From assembly GCA_023014485.1 (NCBI GenBank), contig JAJOZX010009064.1, positions 62,001 through 126,000 of the forward strand: a stretch of 64,000 nt of DNA, in the 5' to 3' direction. How positions within the stretch are numbered: the first letter of the stretch is position 1; each line of letters opens with the position of its first letter. Shown here one piece after another: positions 43,806 through 56,446 of this stretch. The position numbers were made by a program, and so were the translations under genes. Below the pieces are notes generated by a model. It was not told the origin of the DNA, made no database searches, and was given only the letters and a program-made list of their open reading frames with translations. This DNA comes from Bathynomus jamesi (taxonomy: Eukaryota > Arthropoda > Malacostraca > Isopoda > Cirolanidae).

Positions 43806-45829
43806 AGAAAAATATTAAATTATAAACAGCAAAGTATCGATGTCGTCATGCAGGGAACTAATCGAGAAGCATACAGAAAAGAAGAAGACGACGCTATAGA
43901 AGCGATAAAGGCTAATCAAAGTACTTCAATAATTTCGCAAAAAGAAAGTCGAAAAACCATGCGACTATCGGACCTTTAAAAATGAGAACAGTGATTTATC
44001 TGATCATCTAACAGAAGGATCTGAAATATTAAGAGCTCAGTACGAATCATCTTTCAGTATCCCAAAAACTGACAAATTGATATGCGATAGAAACGCGTTC
44101 TTTGAAGAAGAACCACAAGGGGAAAGTATAACGGATTTCGACTTTACGACGGATGATATTACACAAGTCATAGGGAAACTAAAAACACACTCAGCGGCAG
44201 GACCGGATAAATGGAATGCCACACTGATCAAAAACTGTAAGAATGCAATCGCTGAGCCCCTATACGGGATATGGAGACGATCACTAGACACGGGAGAAAT
44301 ATCGGGCATACTGAAGAACGCAAATATAGTCCCAATATATAAAGGAGGAGATCGATCTGAGGCCAAAAAACTATAGACCAGTATCGCTTACATCCCATTT
44401 CACTAAAATATTTGAAAGAATAGTTAGACAGAAAATCTATGAATTTTTTGAAACTCGGAAAAAATTCAATGATAACCAACACGGGTTTCGGTCAGGCAGA
44501 TCATGCCTATCACATCTAATGGAACACTACAACAACATTATTGATTCACTTGAAAGTATGAAAAACTATCATGTACTATACACAGACTTGCTAAAGCGTT
44601 CGACAAGTGTGACCACGGAATCATAATACATAAACTGAAATATATGGGAATAACAGGAAAAGTAGGGAAAGGATATATAATTTCCTTAGTGAGCGGTGGC
44701 AAGTCGTTACGGTACAAGGAGTATATTCATCAGAATCAGAGGTCCTCAGCTCGGTACCACAAGGAACAGTATTAGCTCCACAACTTTTCATAATCATGCT
44801 AACTGACATAGATGAGGACGTTACCAGAGACAGCACAATAACATCCTTTGCGGATGACACAAAGATCAGTAGAAAAAATAAGAAACCCAGAAGACATAGG
44901 ATCTCTACAAACCGACATAAACAGAATCTACAAGTGGACGGATAACAACAATATGAAGTTTAACACCGAGAAATTTCAGCTATTACGGTACGGAAAAAGA
45001 GAAGACTTAAAATCTATGGAATATTATACCCCAAATGGACAGGAAATTCAGAGAAATTCCAGAGCAAAAGATTTAGGGGTTGTAATGACAGATGATGCGA
45101 AATTTGAAACACAAAATAAGATATCAGTAAACAGAGCAAAGAGAATAACGGGTCAGATATTGAGAACCTTTAAACGAAGGGATAGGAATGTAATGATTCC
45201 TCTACTAAAAAACCCTGATAATACCCAAATTGGAATACTGCTCGGTTCTAACATCCCCATTTAAAAAAGAAGACATTAGACAGCTGGAAGGCATCCAGAG
45301 AAGCTTCACAGCCAAGATCGGTGGGTGCAAAGAACTAAATTACTGGGAAAGGTTACGCGAACTAGACCTATATTCACTGGAAAGGAGAAGAGAAAGATAC
45401 ACCATTATTTACACTTGAAAAATAATGGAGAAACTAGTCCCTAATCTTACTCTGAACCCTATGACTCCCCAAACAACGGTGGAAAGTACAAACGGTAGAC
45501 TGTGTCGTATTCCTAAATTGAAGGCGAGACGGGGAACATCCTTAACCCTGAAAGAAAATAGTTTTGTAGTGAGAGGACTAAAACTGTTTAATCAGTTGCC
45601 CAAAGACCTAAGAAACACGAAGGGAGTTGCAGTGGAAATCTTCAAAAGAAGACTAGACGCCTGGCTCAGAACAATCCCCGATGAGCCGGGCGTACCTGGC
45701 TATGTGAGGTGGAGAGCGCAAGACTCGAACTCACTACTTCACCAGGCCAACTCGAGAGGTGGGGCGACAAGCTTGACCTTCGCGAAGTGAGAAATCATCG
45801 CGCGAAACCTTTGTAAGGTTTTAAGGTAA

Positions 45830-45836
<7 letters not shown>
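43806..45836 (+). mobile_element. CCCH-LINE, 5'-truncated plus copy
   Basis: Begins inside the linker before the RT and is colinear with the minus-strand copy at 24430-26430. It ends in the same tail (CAAGCTTGACCTTCGCGAAG, then GAAACCTTTGTAAGG) before a long (TA)n tract (45833-45892). Confidence 0.9.
44077..45790 (+). pseudogene. CCCH-LINE RT and C-terminal region, frameshifted
   Basis: Blocks: GPDKWNATLIKNCKNAIAEP (44200-44260), NIVPIYKGGDRSEAKK then a shift near 44365, DNQHGFR, a shift near 44590, CDHGIIIHKLKYMGITGK (about 44610-44660), VPQGTVLAP (about 44755), ADDTKIS (about 44850), KDLGVVMTDDAKFETQNKIS (45066), KKEDIRQLEGIQRSFTAK, and a terminal domain LKLFNQLPKDLRNTKGVAVE. The terminal domain is complete here and fills the gap of the minus copy. 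Confidence 0.88.

Positions 45837-45892
<56 letters not shown>
45833..45892. repeat. (TA)n microsatellite
   Basis: About 28 TA dinucleotides directly after the LINE tail; probably seeded by the tail or by the target site. Confidence 0.95.
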
Positions 45893-45894
<2 letters not shown>

Positions 45895-45935
45895 TTTGAT
45901 TCCGCTCGTTCGTGGGAGAATTACGAGGTTGAGTC

Positions 45936-45990
45936 ATGGAGACTCTCGGTGTAATGGTTAGCATAACTGACCGGCAATCGGAAATCGTGC
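45936..45990 (+). other. tRNA-like fragment, probable SINE remnant
   Basis: CTCTCGGTGTAATGGTTAGC followed by ATAACTGACCGGCAATCGG resembles the D-arm and anticodon region of a tRNA, but no T-arm or acceptor stem follows. Most likely the 5' part of a SINE. Confidence 0.45.
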
Positions 45991-46039
45991 AAAATCTATT
46001 TTCCGACATTGACAAAAATGTGAATATCTATCCAACTCT

Positions 46040-47760
46040 AATTCTTCTTGCTCTTTCTGTTACGTAGTGAGGAACCTCCACACCAACTTTAATTCTTCTT
46101 CTATCTCTCCTCGTTTCCATTCTGATAACCTAGGAGCCATATCTTCTCTCGATAAAGCTGGACCCTTCGCTCACACTTTCCCTCCGAACTCAATCCTGAA
46201 CGATTCCGGTGTTGTTCCTCCATCACCTCCTCCCTCTGAATTATTATATCTAAAATTAGAAACTTTCCAAGATATTTGGTCTTAATTCTAGGAGGGCGTA
46301 CGGTCCTGATGTGATCCTGCTGTTGTTCTTAAGAACTATTCATCTGTGCTGACACCCTACCTAGACAAACTCTTTCATCTTTATCTTTCATCTGGTACTT
46401 TTCCTTTCTGCTGGAAGTTCCCTTTTATTCAGCCTGTCTCAAAGAAGGGTGACCTTTTTCAATCCTCCAACTCTCGTCCAATCATTTTGATTGCTTGCCT
46501 TTCTAAAGTTTTCCAATCTATCCTTATTAGGAAGATCCTTAAACACCTCTCTTCTCACAATCTTCTCTCAGGTCATTATAGGTTACCTAAGGGACGTTTC
46601 ACTGGCAATCTTCTGCATATCTCTAACTCTTGGTCATCCTCATTTCGGGATTTCGGTGAAACTTTTGCTATTGCGTCAGACATAACAAAAGCTTTGGTGC
46701 TCGTAGAATCTGGCACAAATCCTTAATTTCAAAATTGCCATCCTTCGGTTTGTATCCTTCTATCTGTGCCTTCATGTCCAATTTACTTTGCAGCCGATCT
46801 ATAGTTGCGATTGCAGATGACCACTTTTCTTCTCCTAAGCTATTAATAGTCTTGTTCCTCAGGGCTTTGAACTGTCGCCAACTCTTTTCCTTTTATTTAT
46901 TTATGATCTTTAAGTCGCACTTCTCATTCCATCCATTCCTATACCGATGATTTCATTTTTCACTTCTCCACCTGCTTCATAATACGTCCCTCTCAACAGT
47001 AACTGCATGCTTAGCGTAGGACGGCTATTGCCTTACAGTAACCTATGATCTTTCTATGATTCTTTCTCTGACTGGGGCAGTGTAAACCTTGTGGCTTTCA
47101 ATGTCTCAAAAATCAAGTTGCTTCATCTGTCTAGTCGTCATAATCTTGAACGCGACTATCTCCTTACCTTCAACAATACACAACTGAATCCTTCCTCTTC
47201 TCTTAATGTTGTTGGCGTTTCCTATTCTCATGATGTTTCCCGGAAAGCTCACATACACTCTCTTCCTAAAACAGTTTCTAAAAGGTCTTGCCCACCTCTC
47301 TGTAAAGTAATTTTCTCATGTTCTCGGAGTGGAATCATAGGCTTTGAACCTCATCAATTCCCGACCTTTTACTGACTCTCTTCAATCCTTCTTTCCTCGC
47401 CGAAATGATGTCTCACTCCTGCAATGATGTCTCACTCTTTCTTTACTATCATTATTATTATGGACACTGCTCTTCTGAACATTTTATCTGCATGCCTCCT
47501 CTTTTAAGGAGAGCACGTAGTACCAGAATCTCTACACATTCTTATTCCTTTTCTGTCCAACTCTCTAACGCAAGGGTTAATCTGTATTTTCAATCTTTCA
47601 TCTATTCAACCGGTCAACTCTGGAACAATTTTCCTCAATCAATTTTTTCTTTTAAACATAGAGTGTCCAAGCATCTCGAAACCTCAGGCTTTGATTTTGA
47701 CTTTCTTATTAGAATTAATTACCTACTTAATGTAAAACGACCAACCACCTAAATTGTCAA
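46040..47760 (+). mobile_element. LINE fragment (third family), frameshifted
   Basis: RT blocks in three frames: FHLYLSSGTFPFCWKF, PVSKKGDLFQSSNSRPIIL (about 46430-46490), CLSKVFQSILIRKILKHLSS, SWSSSFRDFGETFAIASDIT (46640-46690, the catalytic Asp block), PSFGLYPSICAF (46735), then weak palm sequence, FNVSKIKLLHLSSRHNL (47091) and a C-terminal region with STGQLWNNFPQSIFSF (47610). No FADD box remains clearly readable. Heavily decayed; the family assignment (RTE/Jockey-like) is tentative. Confidence 0.75.
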
Positions 47761-48329
47761 CATTCATAACTAACCTGCTGGGAGGAATCAAAAAGAAAGC
47801 AATCGGGCAAAATGGAGGAAATGCTCATTAATTTCAGAAGAATTTAGTCCTTTTGATGTTGTAAAGTTTATTCTCGATTTTGTGTTTATAGTGATTATTA
47901 TTAACTGTAAGTTAGGATTTACATTTTGTTTATTTATTAAAATCACAAAGTGTGTTGATACCAACCTTTGACAACCAGTGTTAATTGAACTTCGTCCGAG
48001 TTAAGATAAGTTTTTCTTTAATTAAATACTACCAACCAGACTACCTTAAAAATTTTGAATATCCAAGACAATAAGATTAAAGGAATGTAAATATTCTTAA
48101 TTTAGAGACCATCAAATAGTAAATCTCCTTTAAAATTATTTAAGTTATAATTTTGGACAATTCCAATTCTAGTGAATAAAATTTATTTCAAATTTGAATG
48201 TTTATATTGCCTTCCCTTACTTTAAGACAAATTTGAAAAAAATAGTAAATATTTCTAAAGCTACTTTTATGCTAGGTGGTTTTGTGGACAGTCGCCTTTG
48301 GCAACTCCTTCCTGCATGAAAAAGTAAAA
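47761..48329. other. AT-rich DNA, nothing recognised
   Basis: No repeat partner in the window and no coding signal. Confidence 0.45.
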
Positions 48330-49440
48330 ACTTGTGTGTTTTTTATAAACTTTCAATTCCTCCTTAACGCCCACACATGAAATTGCGTGAACAAATCTGT
48401 TTTAACCACAACACTTCGGGGATGGCTCTTACGAAGGTTGTAATTTTTTTAAGAAGAAATTACACCACGCGCATTTTACACCTAAAGATAAAGGACATCG
48501 AAGTTTAATTTGATGTAAATATCGAACAAATTTGTTCACAAAAAAAAATTTAGGTCAGTTTATTTGGTTTAAAAGTTGTCTGATGATGGATGGAGCGTAT
48601 TCGTCGAGAGTTGTAACCTCCTTCCAACGTCGTCTCTTGTCCGCAGTACGCATAAACAAAATTTCGTCGTTAACAATTTATGTTTGTGATAAAAAAATAA
48701 TTTTGGGATCTTTTCCGTTCTACCCCAGCAACAATTTCTAGTGTAGTTTTACTTGCTGAATTCAATAATATATATTTTATTTTGGAGAAAGTATTCGTGC
48801 TTTAATTAGTTATGGTTATAATTATTAATTTTTTTCTCTTTTGTAGATATTATGGATGATAAATGGAATTCCGTAAACATAGTTAAGGAAATTACGTTCT
48901 ACCCCAGCCTTCTTTAGTTAACCTTATAAGGCTAACTAACGAAAATATCACGACCTCACCTAACCAATCGTCAAGGACGTACAGTTGATTTAGCTAAACA
49001 AAGGAACAAGAGACATTGGGGAACATCTAGAAATATGATAGATTCTAATTTATGTGAATTTCTGTGGAGAAGACAAAGGAAAGGACACTTTTATTGAAAT
49101 CTTAAATGCAATATCTACTTCTAAATAAAATAAACGGACTATAACTTGTTATTAATTTCTCCAAAATAAGATATATATTATTGAATTCAGCAAGTAAAAC
49201 TACAGTAGAAAATATATAATTTAATTTTTTGTTGCTGGGGTAGAACGGAAAAGAGCCTAATTTTGTTTATCTAATCGGACGACGTTTCTACAAAATTTTA
49301 TACTCTTTTGTGAAAAGCAATTCAGTCCATACTTGTTCTCAAACAATACCACAACCATAAAATTTTGAGCTTCACATCCAAAATCAGAGGCCAAATATGG
49401 GAAGCTGCATTCAAATTGTAAGTGGTTGGTGAAGTTAAAG
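48330..49440. repeat. Inverse copy of the 9503-9960 repeat
   Basis: Matches the reverse complement of the palindrome loop segment. It is interrupted by the element at 48706-49257. Its nature is unknown. Confidence 0.6.
48706..49257. mobile_element. 552-bp inverted-repeat element with 8-bp TSD
   Basis: Ends GG-A/C-TCTTTTCCGTTCTACCCCAG, continuing into about 100-bp imperfect arms (GTAGTTTTACTTGCTGAATT). Flanked by exact TAATTTTG duplications (48698-48705, 49258-49265). The related repeat near 9686-9700 shows a single AATAATTTTG (the empty site, read on the opposite strand). No transposase. A piece of the GGTTAGG-type foldback core is nested at about 48915-48990. Confidence 0.85.
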
Positions 49441-49697
49441 TAAATGTTAAGTTCTCAATAGCTAACAAACCTTTGTTCAGAAGATAGGATACGCACTAAT
49501 TTTGTGCAAAATTTGTGTTTACAACAAAAGGCGTGGCCTAAATAAATTTTGGACCAGTCTGAAAAATGAGTAATGCAAGAAGAAAAATCTTTGTCCATAA
49601 TAATAAACCTTCAAAGAAGTACAAGAATAACACACGAAACAGATTTGGCGTTAAAAATTCAAAATTAAAAAAAATATATATTTAGCGGTAACTTAAG

Positions 49698-50432
49698 CCG
49701 CCCATACACGCTCAATTATTTCGTCCTTGTTCCATGTTCAATGTTAGACTTGACGTGAAACTTGAGAGTTAATGGTGGTAAACAGTCTCCTCGTTCAATG
49801 TTTTGCATCTTACTTGACTTAAAAGAAATTCGTCACTGCCTGATATTTTTGGGCGGAGCCAAATTCATTGTCAAGTAAAATGACCAGTGTATGGTCATAC
49901 CAAGTATTTTTCTCAGTTTAAAGAAAAGTTTCATTGCGGAAGGCTGTATTCCTCCCTGCTATAATGGTAGAGGTGAAAGAAAACTATAAATGAAACTATA
50001 AGGACATGAAGTGTGGAGTATGCAGGAGAGAGAATGATACGACAGAACACTTGTTTCAATGTGAAAAACTAAGAAACATAGTGGGAGGAGATGATGGGAG
50101 TAGAGAATATAAAAAAAAAAAAAAGTATCAATTATATTGTAAAAATAATGGAAATTAGAAGAAGACTCCGTTGACAGTAAAGGTTAAAGTACATAAGAGG
50201 AGATACATTGTATAGGCTCTGCACCGGAAACGTGTGTTAATCCGCAGGATAAAGTGAGCAATTTCTGGAACCTGGTAATGCATAATGTCTGATTTAAGCA
50301 AATAGCAAAAAGGAAAATGACAAAACGCTCATGTAAGATATTAATGTGTGGGGGATCTTGCGTGTTGAAGTTTCTCGTCAAGTCTAAAATTGAACATGGA
50401 ACAGGGACGAAATAACTGAGCGTGTATGGCCT
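49698..50432. mobile_element. Inverted-repeat element with CCATACACGCTCA ends
   Basis: Ends GCCCATACACGCTCAATTAT and the complement of AATAACTGAGCGTGTATGGC, with arms of about 70 bp (TTCGTCC-T/C-TGTTCCATGTTCAA). The interior contains a fragment of a retroelement zinc-binding tail. Confidence 0.72.
50006..50155 (+). pseudogene. Zinc-binding tail of a reverse transcriptase
   Basis: ATG at 50006 opens MKCGVCRRENDTTEHLFQCE then KLRNIVGG. The C-x2-C-x8-H-x3-C pattern with TTEHLFQC is the zinc-binding motif found after the RT of some non-LTR elements. The fragment is short and isolated, within an inverted-repeat element. Confidence 0.6.
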
Positions 50433-50966
50433 GCTACAGAAAGGAAACTCATTAGGCGCTTCGCAGTTTTTTTTACAGATTCTGTTACCACATGTCACTC
50501 CAATAAACTGAGACCACAATTTTAATCGAAATCATAAATGAACACTCATCAAATCACTCTTGACGATTAGTTTGTATTTGAAATCATGAACCGTGACTCA
50601 TGAGGTGCTCTTCATGATTCATCTTTCATTATATTTATATATATATATATATATATGACCGGTGTGTGTTTGTGTGTGACCATCATGAGATCTACCATTC
50701 CCATGTTCAGAGAGTATTCATGGTTATGCCATAAGTAGCTTGCTACCAGAACGTTTTATTGTTATTCAAAACTAAATATTTTAGTAACTAATCACTGAAA
50801 TGATACACATTTTGGGTTCCTCTCCCAATAACATTAGAAAACATTTATAGAAACGAGGAATTGTAGTACAATTTATATTATTTCTGGTGGACTTTAAGGT
50901 ACCATCCGTCGTTAAAAGGGCTCATGGAGCTGAAGACTCTGATATGACATTTAAATTTCTCTTCAG

Positions 50967-51075
50967 ATACAAACTTACGGCAACCAATTACAATGCTAAA
51001 AGTACGGCCTTTGATCGCTTCAGCTCCCTGAATGGCCTCTATTCTCGACATTTGACATGGACAACGATAAAGCTG
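50967..51075 (+). pseudogene. FReD lectin exon 8, second copy
   Basis: Same as 40101-40210 except that TATTTCTCG has become TATTCTCG, shifting the frame after LNGLY. No exon 7 lies upstream within 10 kb, so this is the 3' end of a unit whose body was lost or replaced by repeats. Confidence 0.85.
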
Positions 51076-51277
51076 GTGTCCATTTTAACTTATTGTTTTT
51101 TATTAATTTTTATAGGTTTAAGCCATAACTATATTAAGGGTTCTTAGATATTATTTACTTTTAATACATAATAAAGCTAATGAAATAAAATTAACAGGCC
51201 TTTTCTTCTCTTACACTCCCTTCATGTAATATATATATTTTAATCTTAATACAAATATTTACTGCCCAATAGCAAAG

Positions 51278-51484
51278 TCCAGCTGCGCTGTGAGGTATAA
51301 AGGAGGGTGGTGGTACAATAACTGTCACAACAACAATCCAACAGGTCTTCAGGCAAAGAAAGATGGCACAGGAATACAAATAAGCCCTTGGTCAAAACTG
51401 GATAGAACACACGGTATGCAACATGGCTTCAACTTAAAATTCGACCATAGATTTGCAGTAACTCAATTTCAGTCGCCAAACTGA
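51278..51484 (+). CDS. FReD lectin exon 9, second copy
   Basis: Encodes the same C-terminus as 40415-40621 ([20 protein letters not shown]), intact to TGA at 51482-51484. Differences are few (for example [10 protein letters not shown] instead of [10 protein letters not shown]). It is the empty-site reference for the 9-bp-TSD transposon. Functional only if joined to an intact upstream gene, which is not visible. Confidence 0.82.
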   Translation, partial: SSCAVRYKGGWWYNNCHNNNPTGLQAKKDGTGIQISPWSKLDRTHGMQHGFNLKFDHRFAVTQFQSPN

Positions 51485-51693
51485 ATACTCACAACTGGCT
51501 TTCAACTAAAATCTCTGTTGGCGAAATGGGATATTTGTTTCCAATATGGTATGACGTCATAAACTATATTTTTTAATTATATCTCAAAATTTCTAGCTTT
51601 AAATTCTAGTTAAAGAACAACGTGAACAGTTTGTAAAACTGAGGCCTAAATGCAAAAACAATTACTTAATCTTTATTATTTTGTAAAGAAAAT

Positions 51694-51951
51694 CCGGACC
51701 TTTTCCAGTTTGTGTACCGTTTTTCATATAATTGATTTTTGCTTATAAGGCTAACTAACGAAAATATCATAACCTAACCAATCGTCAAGGGCGTACAGTT
51801 AACCTAACGATTGGTTAGGTTAGGTCGTGATATTTTCGTTAGTTAGCCTTATAAGCCTAACTGAAGAGATTGATATTATCACTCATTTTTTACCTGAAAA
51901 GAAGCAAAAATAAATTATATGAAAAACGGTACACAAACTGGAAAAGGTCCG
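51694..51951. mobile_element. Foldback MITE downstream of exon 9, copy 2
   Basis: Orthologous position to 40834-41097. A small deletion removes one CCTAACCTAA unit in the left inner arm. Confidence 0.85.
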
Positions 51952-52479
51952 AAAATCCTATTGCAAATTATATTTTAAACATATGTTTAGAGTTTGCTTG
52001 TTTGTACAAATCCTCGAAAGCTTTACATTACAATTATTTAAAATGTAATATTGTATACATAATATATTAGGTATATTTTTATAAACAATTGAACTTTAAT
52101 TTCATTACTACTCACTAACTTTTCTACAACAATAGTTTTCTGTATCATATAAACTAATTTATTAAACTATTATTGAAACTATTTTTTTCTAAACACAATT
52201 AAATGTTTGCAATGACATTGTGATATTTACATGGAAAATATGGAACACTATCAAATGTATTCCTACTCTTTCCTTATGTTTTATTCACACCGATCAACTT
52301 GATCCAAAAGAATGGGGGGATAGCATGGGTGAAAGGTACTGTGAACACTGAAAAAATTTGAAACTGAGACAAAAGAAAGGAAATCAGTGATCGTCTTCCC
52401 TCTTCCTAAAAGTACATAATCCCTATCCTCCTTTTCAGTCTCATGTCTTCTGTCCAGCATGCATTTTAAATATGTTGAT

Positions 52480-54475
52480 TCATGTTCATTCATGTATTAA
52501 TGTTTTTGCCTGAATTGAATAATGTTATGTTAGTATTTTCTTGTGGTTATTAATTATTGAATAACCTTCAATTTTTGTTTACCTCTTTTCTTTGGAATCA
52601 TTTAAATTAATTCATTTCATTCACTTATTCTTGACCTACCTATGCCCTATCAACATCTCAGTCAATGTCGTCACATAAATGCCTTTACGTGTGATTACGT
52701 TCATATGTGTAACTATTGCAATATTCGTCTAGCCACTCTGTGAATAGTAAATTGTCCTCTTTCCCAAAACACAAGAACGTGAATGAGAACTAATAAGGCA
52801 ATCAAAATTATTTGGTGGAATTCTGCATTATTAATTTATTTATTTAATTTATTTAAGTCTGTTATATATATACACTGCGTATATAAATAGTATTAAAAAA
52901 TAGTCGATATATACTTCCATTCAAAGCCATTAAGCGCCAGTCGTGTGCGGTGCAGTAAATGTAGAGATTAACAGCTTCAAACCTATTTCCCCATTCAATT
53001 GCAGCGAAAACAAAAAATGTGTAACTGTTTTTGATTGCAAAAGTGCTGTTATAAAATATATAAATATGTATATAAATATATGCATTATAAAGTAGGCCTC
53101 AGACTCCATCCAAATGTACCCATTTTACTTCTTTGCCTTCCTTGAGGAAAGGCTACAGAAGCTATTTTTCCCCGTATCACATCTGGACATCGCCAAAAGA
53201 TTGGTTATATAAGTTGAGTAGGAAAGGCTGGAAGAGGTTACTGGCGGAAGAACAGGCTGGAAAGGTTCGGACAGAGAAAGGCCGTGTATATACTAAGACA
53301 AGCATCATAACTATTAATATTTAATAATTAAGAATAATTATCCCATCTTTGCATCTATAATAATAAAAGTGTAATTATCGACTTTCTGTGAATTCCCTCA
53401 TCGGTGTCAGTCTGCAATAAGTGATCCAACTATAATCTCCACTAGCCTCCATTCATTCACTTAACCACTTAGAACAATATCAGTATTACAGACTAAAGAA
53501 ATCAATCTAAAAACTGCAGTAAATTTTAGTTCACAAAGTATAAAAGTTATTTCTTTACAGTTTTACGGAAATTTGGATCTCCAGAGGAGTTTCTAAAGTT
53601 TTGATCTTTTGGGTTGGCGATGGAAGTGTAATTTGTTTGCAGGTGTGCAAGAGAATACGTGATATTCCACGATTGTTTCGTCATAATGTCTGTTTATCTT
53701 TCAGATGTATAAACGATGTCACATTGTTTATACAGGGCCATTTCTGCGTGTCAGGTTTAGAAAGGGCTAAGTTGTCATAGATACACAAATACGTGGCACT
53801 TTTTAACCCTGACACGCGGATTTATATGTAATCTTACAACGGGAACGTTCAATTGTTTGTAACCGAATTGAATAAATTTTCTATGCAGCGAATTGAAGGT
53901 AATATGAAGTGCAATACCCATTGGTATCTTCTGATCAAAAGAAAGAGTAATGAATCGCAATAAATCTTTATTAACCCACATAAGAGTGACTTAACTGTAT
54001 ACTAGTATGACTTTTGAATGAAGCTGAGAGAGACTTTAAATAAAAATGAATGCGTTTCTTGTCGTTTGATCTCCGTCGGAAAGGGAAAGGTCATGTGACG
54101 GAGGAGACTTAGTTTTACGTGGGATACAAGCCACTGTTCTCTTTTTACTTTCAACGCAGATGATGGTCACCAATATAACTTCTAAAGAGACTGAGCGTTG
54201 CTTAACTTCTCAAATGGAGCTTAATAATACCCAGGATGAAGGGCTTATAAATTCGAGAGCAGTCATGAAAATGCAATAATTTATTCACTTAATATTTTTA
54301 TTGCAACAATTTAATTTTAATTATAAATTCCTTTAAATAACGCAAATATTTAATATGTTTAAATACAATAGAATTACTAATTTTAAAATAATTTTATAAT
54401 TAATTCTATCCTTAAAAATAAACGAAACAGGAAATGCGTTGGAAAATAGGAAGTAAACTTTTAAATTTTTCTTAA
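52480..54475. repeat. Direct copy of the exon 1 upstream flank
   Basis: Matches 14040-15840 of the palindrome right arm, retaining the block (about 52860-53300) that the right arm lost but the left arm keeps. It stops at AGGAAATGCGTTGGAAAATAGGAAGTAAAC, about 300 bp before where exon 1 should be, then jumps to sequence equivalent to about 23370. Exon 1 is therefore deleted in copy B. Confidence 0.85.
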
Positions 54476-55045
54476 CCTGCATTCTTTTTTCGTGGGGTGG
54501 AATTTTCGTGGGGTGGAATTTTCCGGGTGATATCTTCGGGCCACCGCTGAAACGGCGCCAAATGGCAATGGCTAATATTTCCTCATCTAACTTACTTTAA
54601 TCAATCACAACCTAACCTAACATTAGCCTAACAAATCACAACCTAACTTATCGTAACCTAACCAGTTTTAAACTTACCAGACCAAAGAGAAAAGGACGTG
54701 GATGGGAATGAAAATAACATGAAATGGGAATGGCATAAATTGGGAATTGTCCGGAATTCGAATTCGTTTTAGTTGCTCTAATCCAAACCCTTTTTAATTA
54801 TCAATATCTTTTCTAAAATATAAGATGTCTAATTTAGAGATTGAACAAAGGGTAGGCCTGCTGTATATCAAGAATTCTAGGTTTATGGTTGGGGTCAGGG
54901 TCACAGGCGAGTTATTAATCTTGAAAGACACTGCTAGCCAAAGCCTTAACAAATTTCTTAGCAAATTTCCTTTTATAGTATTGGTATCATAGCTTCAATA
55001 ATGACGTTGTATTTGTTTTATATCTATAATAATAATAAATTAGAT

Positions 55046-55763
55046 GGAGCAAGTGTAGTTTACGTCCCCCTAACGCAAAAGTGGGGACAAATTACACAAG
55101 GTCAAAGTGGGGAACGTAAACTACACCAGGATCTTTAGGAGACATTTTTTAAATGAATCCATAAATAAAATGTTAAAATATGATAATAAAATCCCAGTCT
55201 AATAGACAGAGTTTATTTCCATTATTTCCATTATTCTATTAGAGTGGGTTTTTATTATCATATTTTGCGTTTTTTGCATTTAAAACGTTAAAACTGACGA
55301 AAATATTACGACTTAACCTAACAAATCATAAATAAATAAATAAATAAAAATACATATATATATAAATTGACGATTGGTTAGGTTAAGTTGAAGTATTTTC
55401 GTTATTTTTAACGTTTTATTTGATTAGGTATACGCGGACAAAGTTGGGGAACGCAAACTACACTAGGATAATGTAGGGGAACGTAAACTACACTACGATA
55501 ATGTAGGGAACGTAAACTACACTACTCACCACAGGTGGACGGGATCACCTGAAGATTCGTCACCCCAACCTTTTTTTAGTCAGCTTTATAAGTCTAACAA
55601 ACGAAAATATCACCACCCACCCTAACCAATTGTTAGGTCAACTGTACCTTGACGATTGGTTAGGTTAGGTCGTGATATTTTCGTTAGACTTATAAAGCTA
55701 ATTAAAAAAGGCTGGGGTGACGAATCTTCAGGTGATCCAAGGGACGTAAACTACACTTGCTCC
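55046..55763. mobile_element. Foldback element, copy B, unsplit
   Basis: A 718-bp version of 24212-28853 without the LINE. Ends GGAGCAAGTGTAGTTTACGT and its complement; flanks AATTAGAT and AATTAGGT (8-bp duplication with one change). Inner palindromes AGGCTGGGGTGACGAATCTT and GGTTAGGTTAGGTCGTGATA. No coding capacity. Confidence 0.87.
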
Positions 55764-56325
55764 AATTAGGTTAATATATATTCTATAATTAATAATTCTT
55801 ATTAAGGTTTTATATAATATTAATAATAACTTATTTTTAAATAAGAGCTCAGTAAAGCTTAAACGTTAAGGCCCAAATTAATAAATGCATGAAAGACACC
55901 TTGAAGACTTAAACCTACATTGAATAAATGAATAAATGCACAAATATAATAATTGTTTTCTCATCTTTTCAACATAACTTATAAAAACGAACACTAAATA
56001 AGCCGAGTCACAACTTCAAGGTTTTTTAAGCCACAATGCGCATGCGTTTAGGTGCAAAGAATAGAAAACTAACTTATTACACAAATGAAATGTTTAATAT
56101 CTGTCTTTATATGCAGCATGTAAAAAATTTAACATAAACTCATGTTTCAAATATTTGACTTACCAAGCAAACATTTCAAAAGAGCTATTATTCTTTGATA
56201 AAGCTTACATCATTTCTATTTTCCCTATGAGTCCAGACTTCTGGGACACCCACTATATAACCAAACATTTAGTACCATTTAGGGCAGGGTTTTTCTACCT
56301 GGGATACGCATATGTTATTATTATT

Positions 56326-56446
56326 CAGGGTGTTTCAGGTCGACCCTAGAAGTTTGGAAATTGGCGGAATTACTGAGACAAACTTCAACTACAAACTACA
56401 AATTCTATGAATTTCCATATTTCTAGGGTCAACCTGAAACACCCTG
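56326..56446. mobile_element. Short TA-flanked MITE, copy B
   Basis: Same insertion as 29848-29989, slightly shorter inside. One flanking TA has become TT. Confidence 0.83.

Larger units (their letters stand above)
50750..52479. repeat. Recent segmental duplication, copy 2
   Basis: Partner of 39871-41627. At 52479 it joins directly to sequence equivalent to 14040 (upstream flank of exon 1), giving the natural junction between one lectin unit and the next. Confidence 0.92.

Noticed and set aside
45936..45990. Functional tRNA gene
   Set aside because: Only the D-arm and anticodon-like part is present; no T-loop or acceptor pairing follows.
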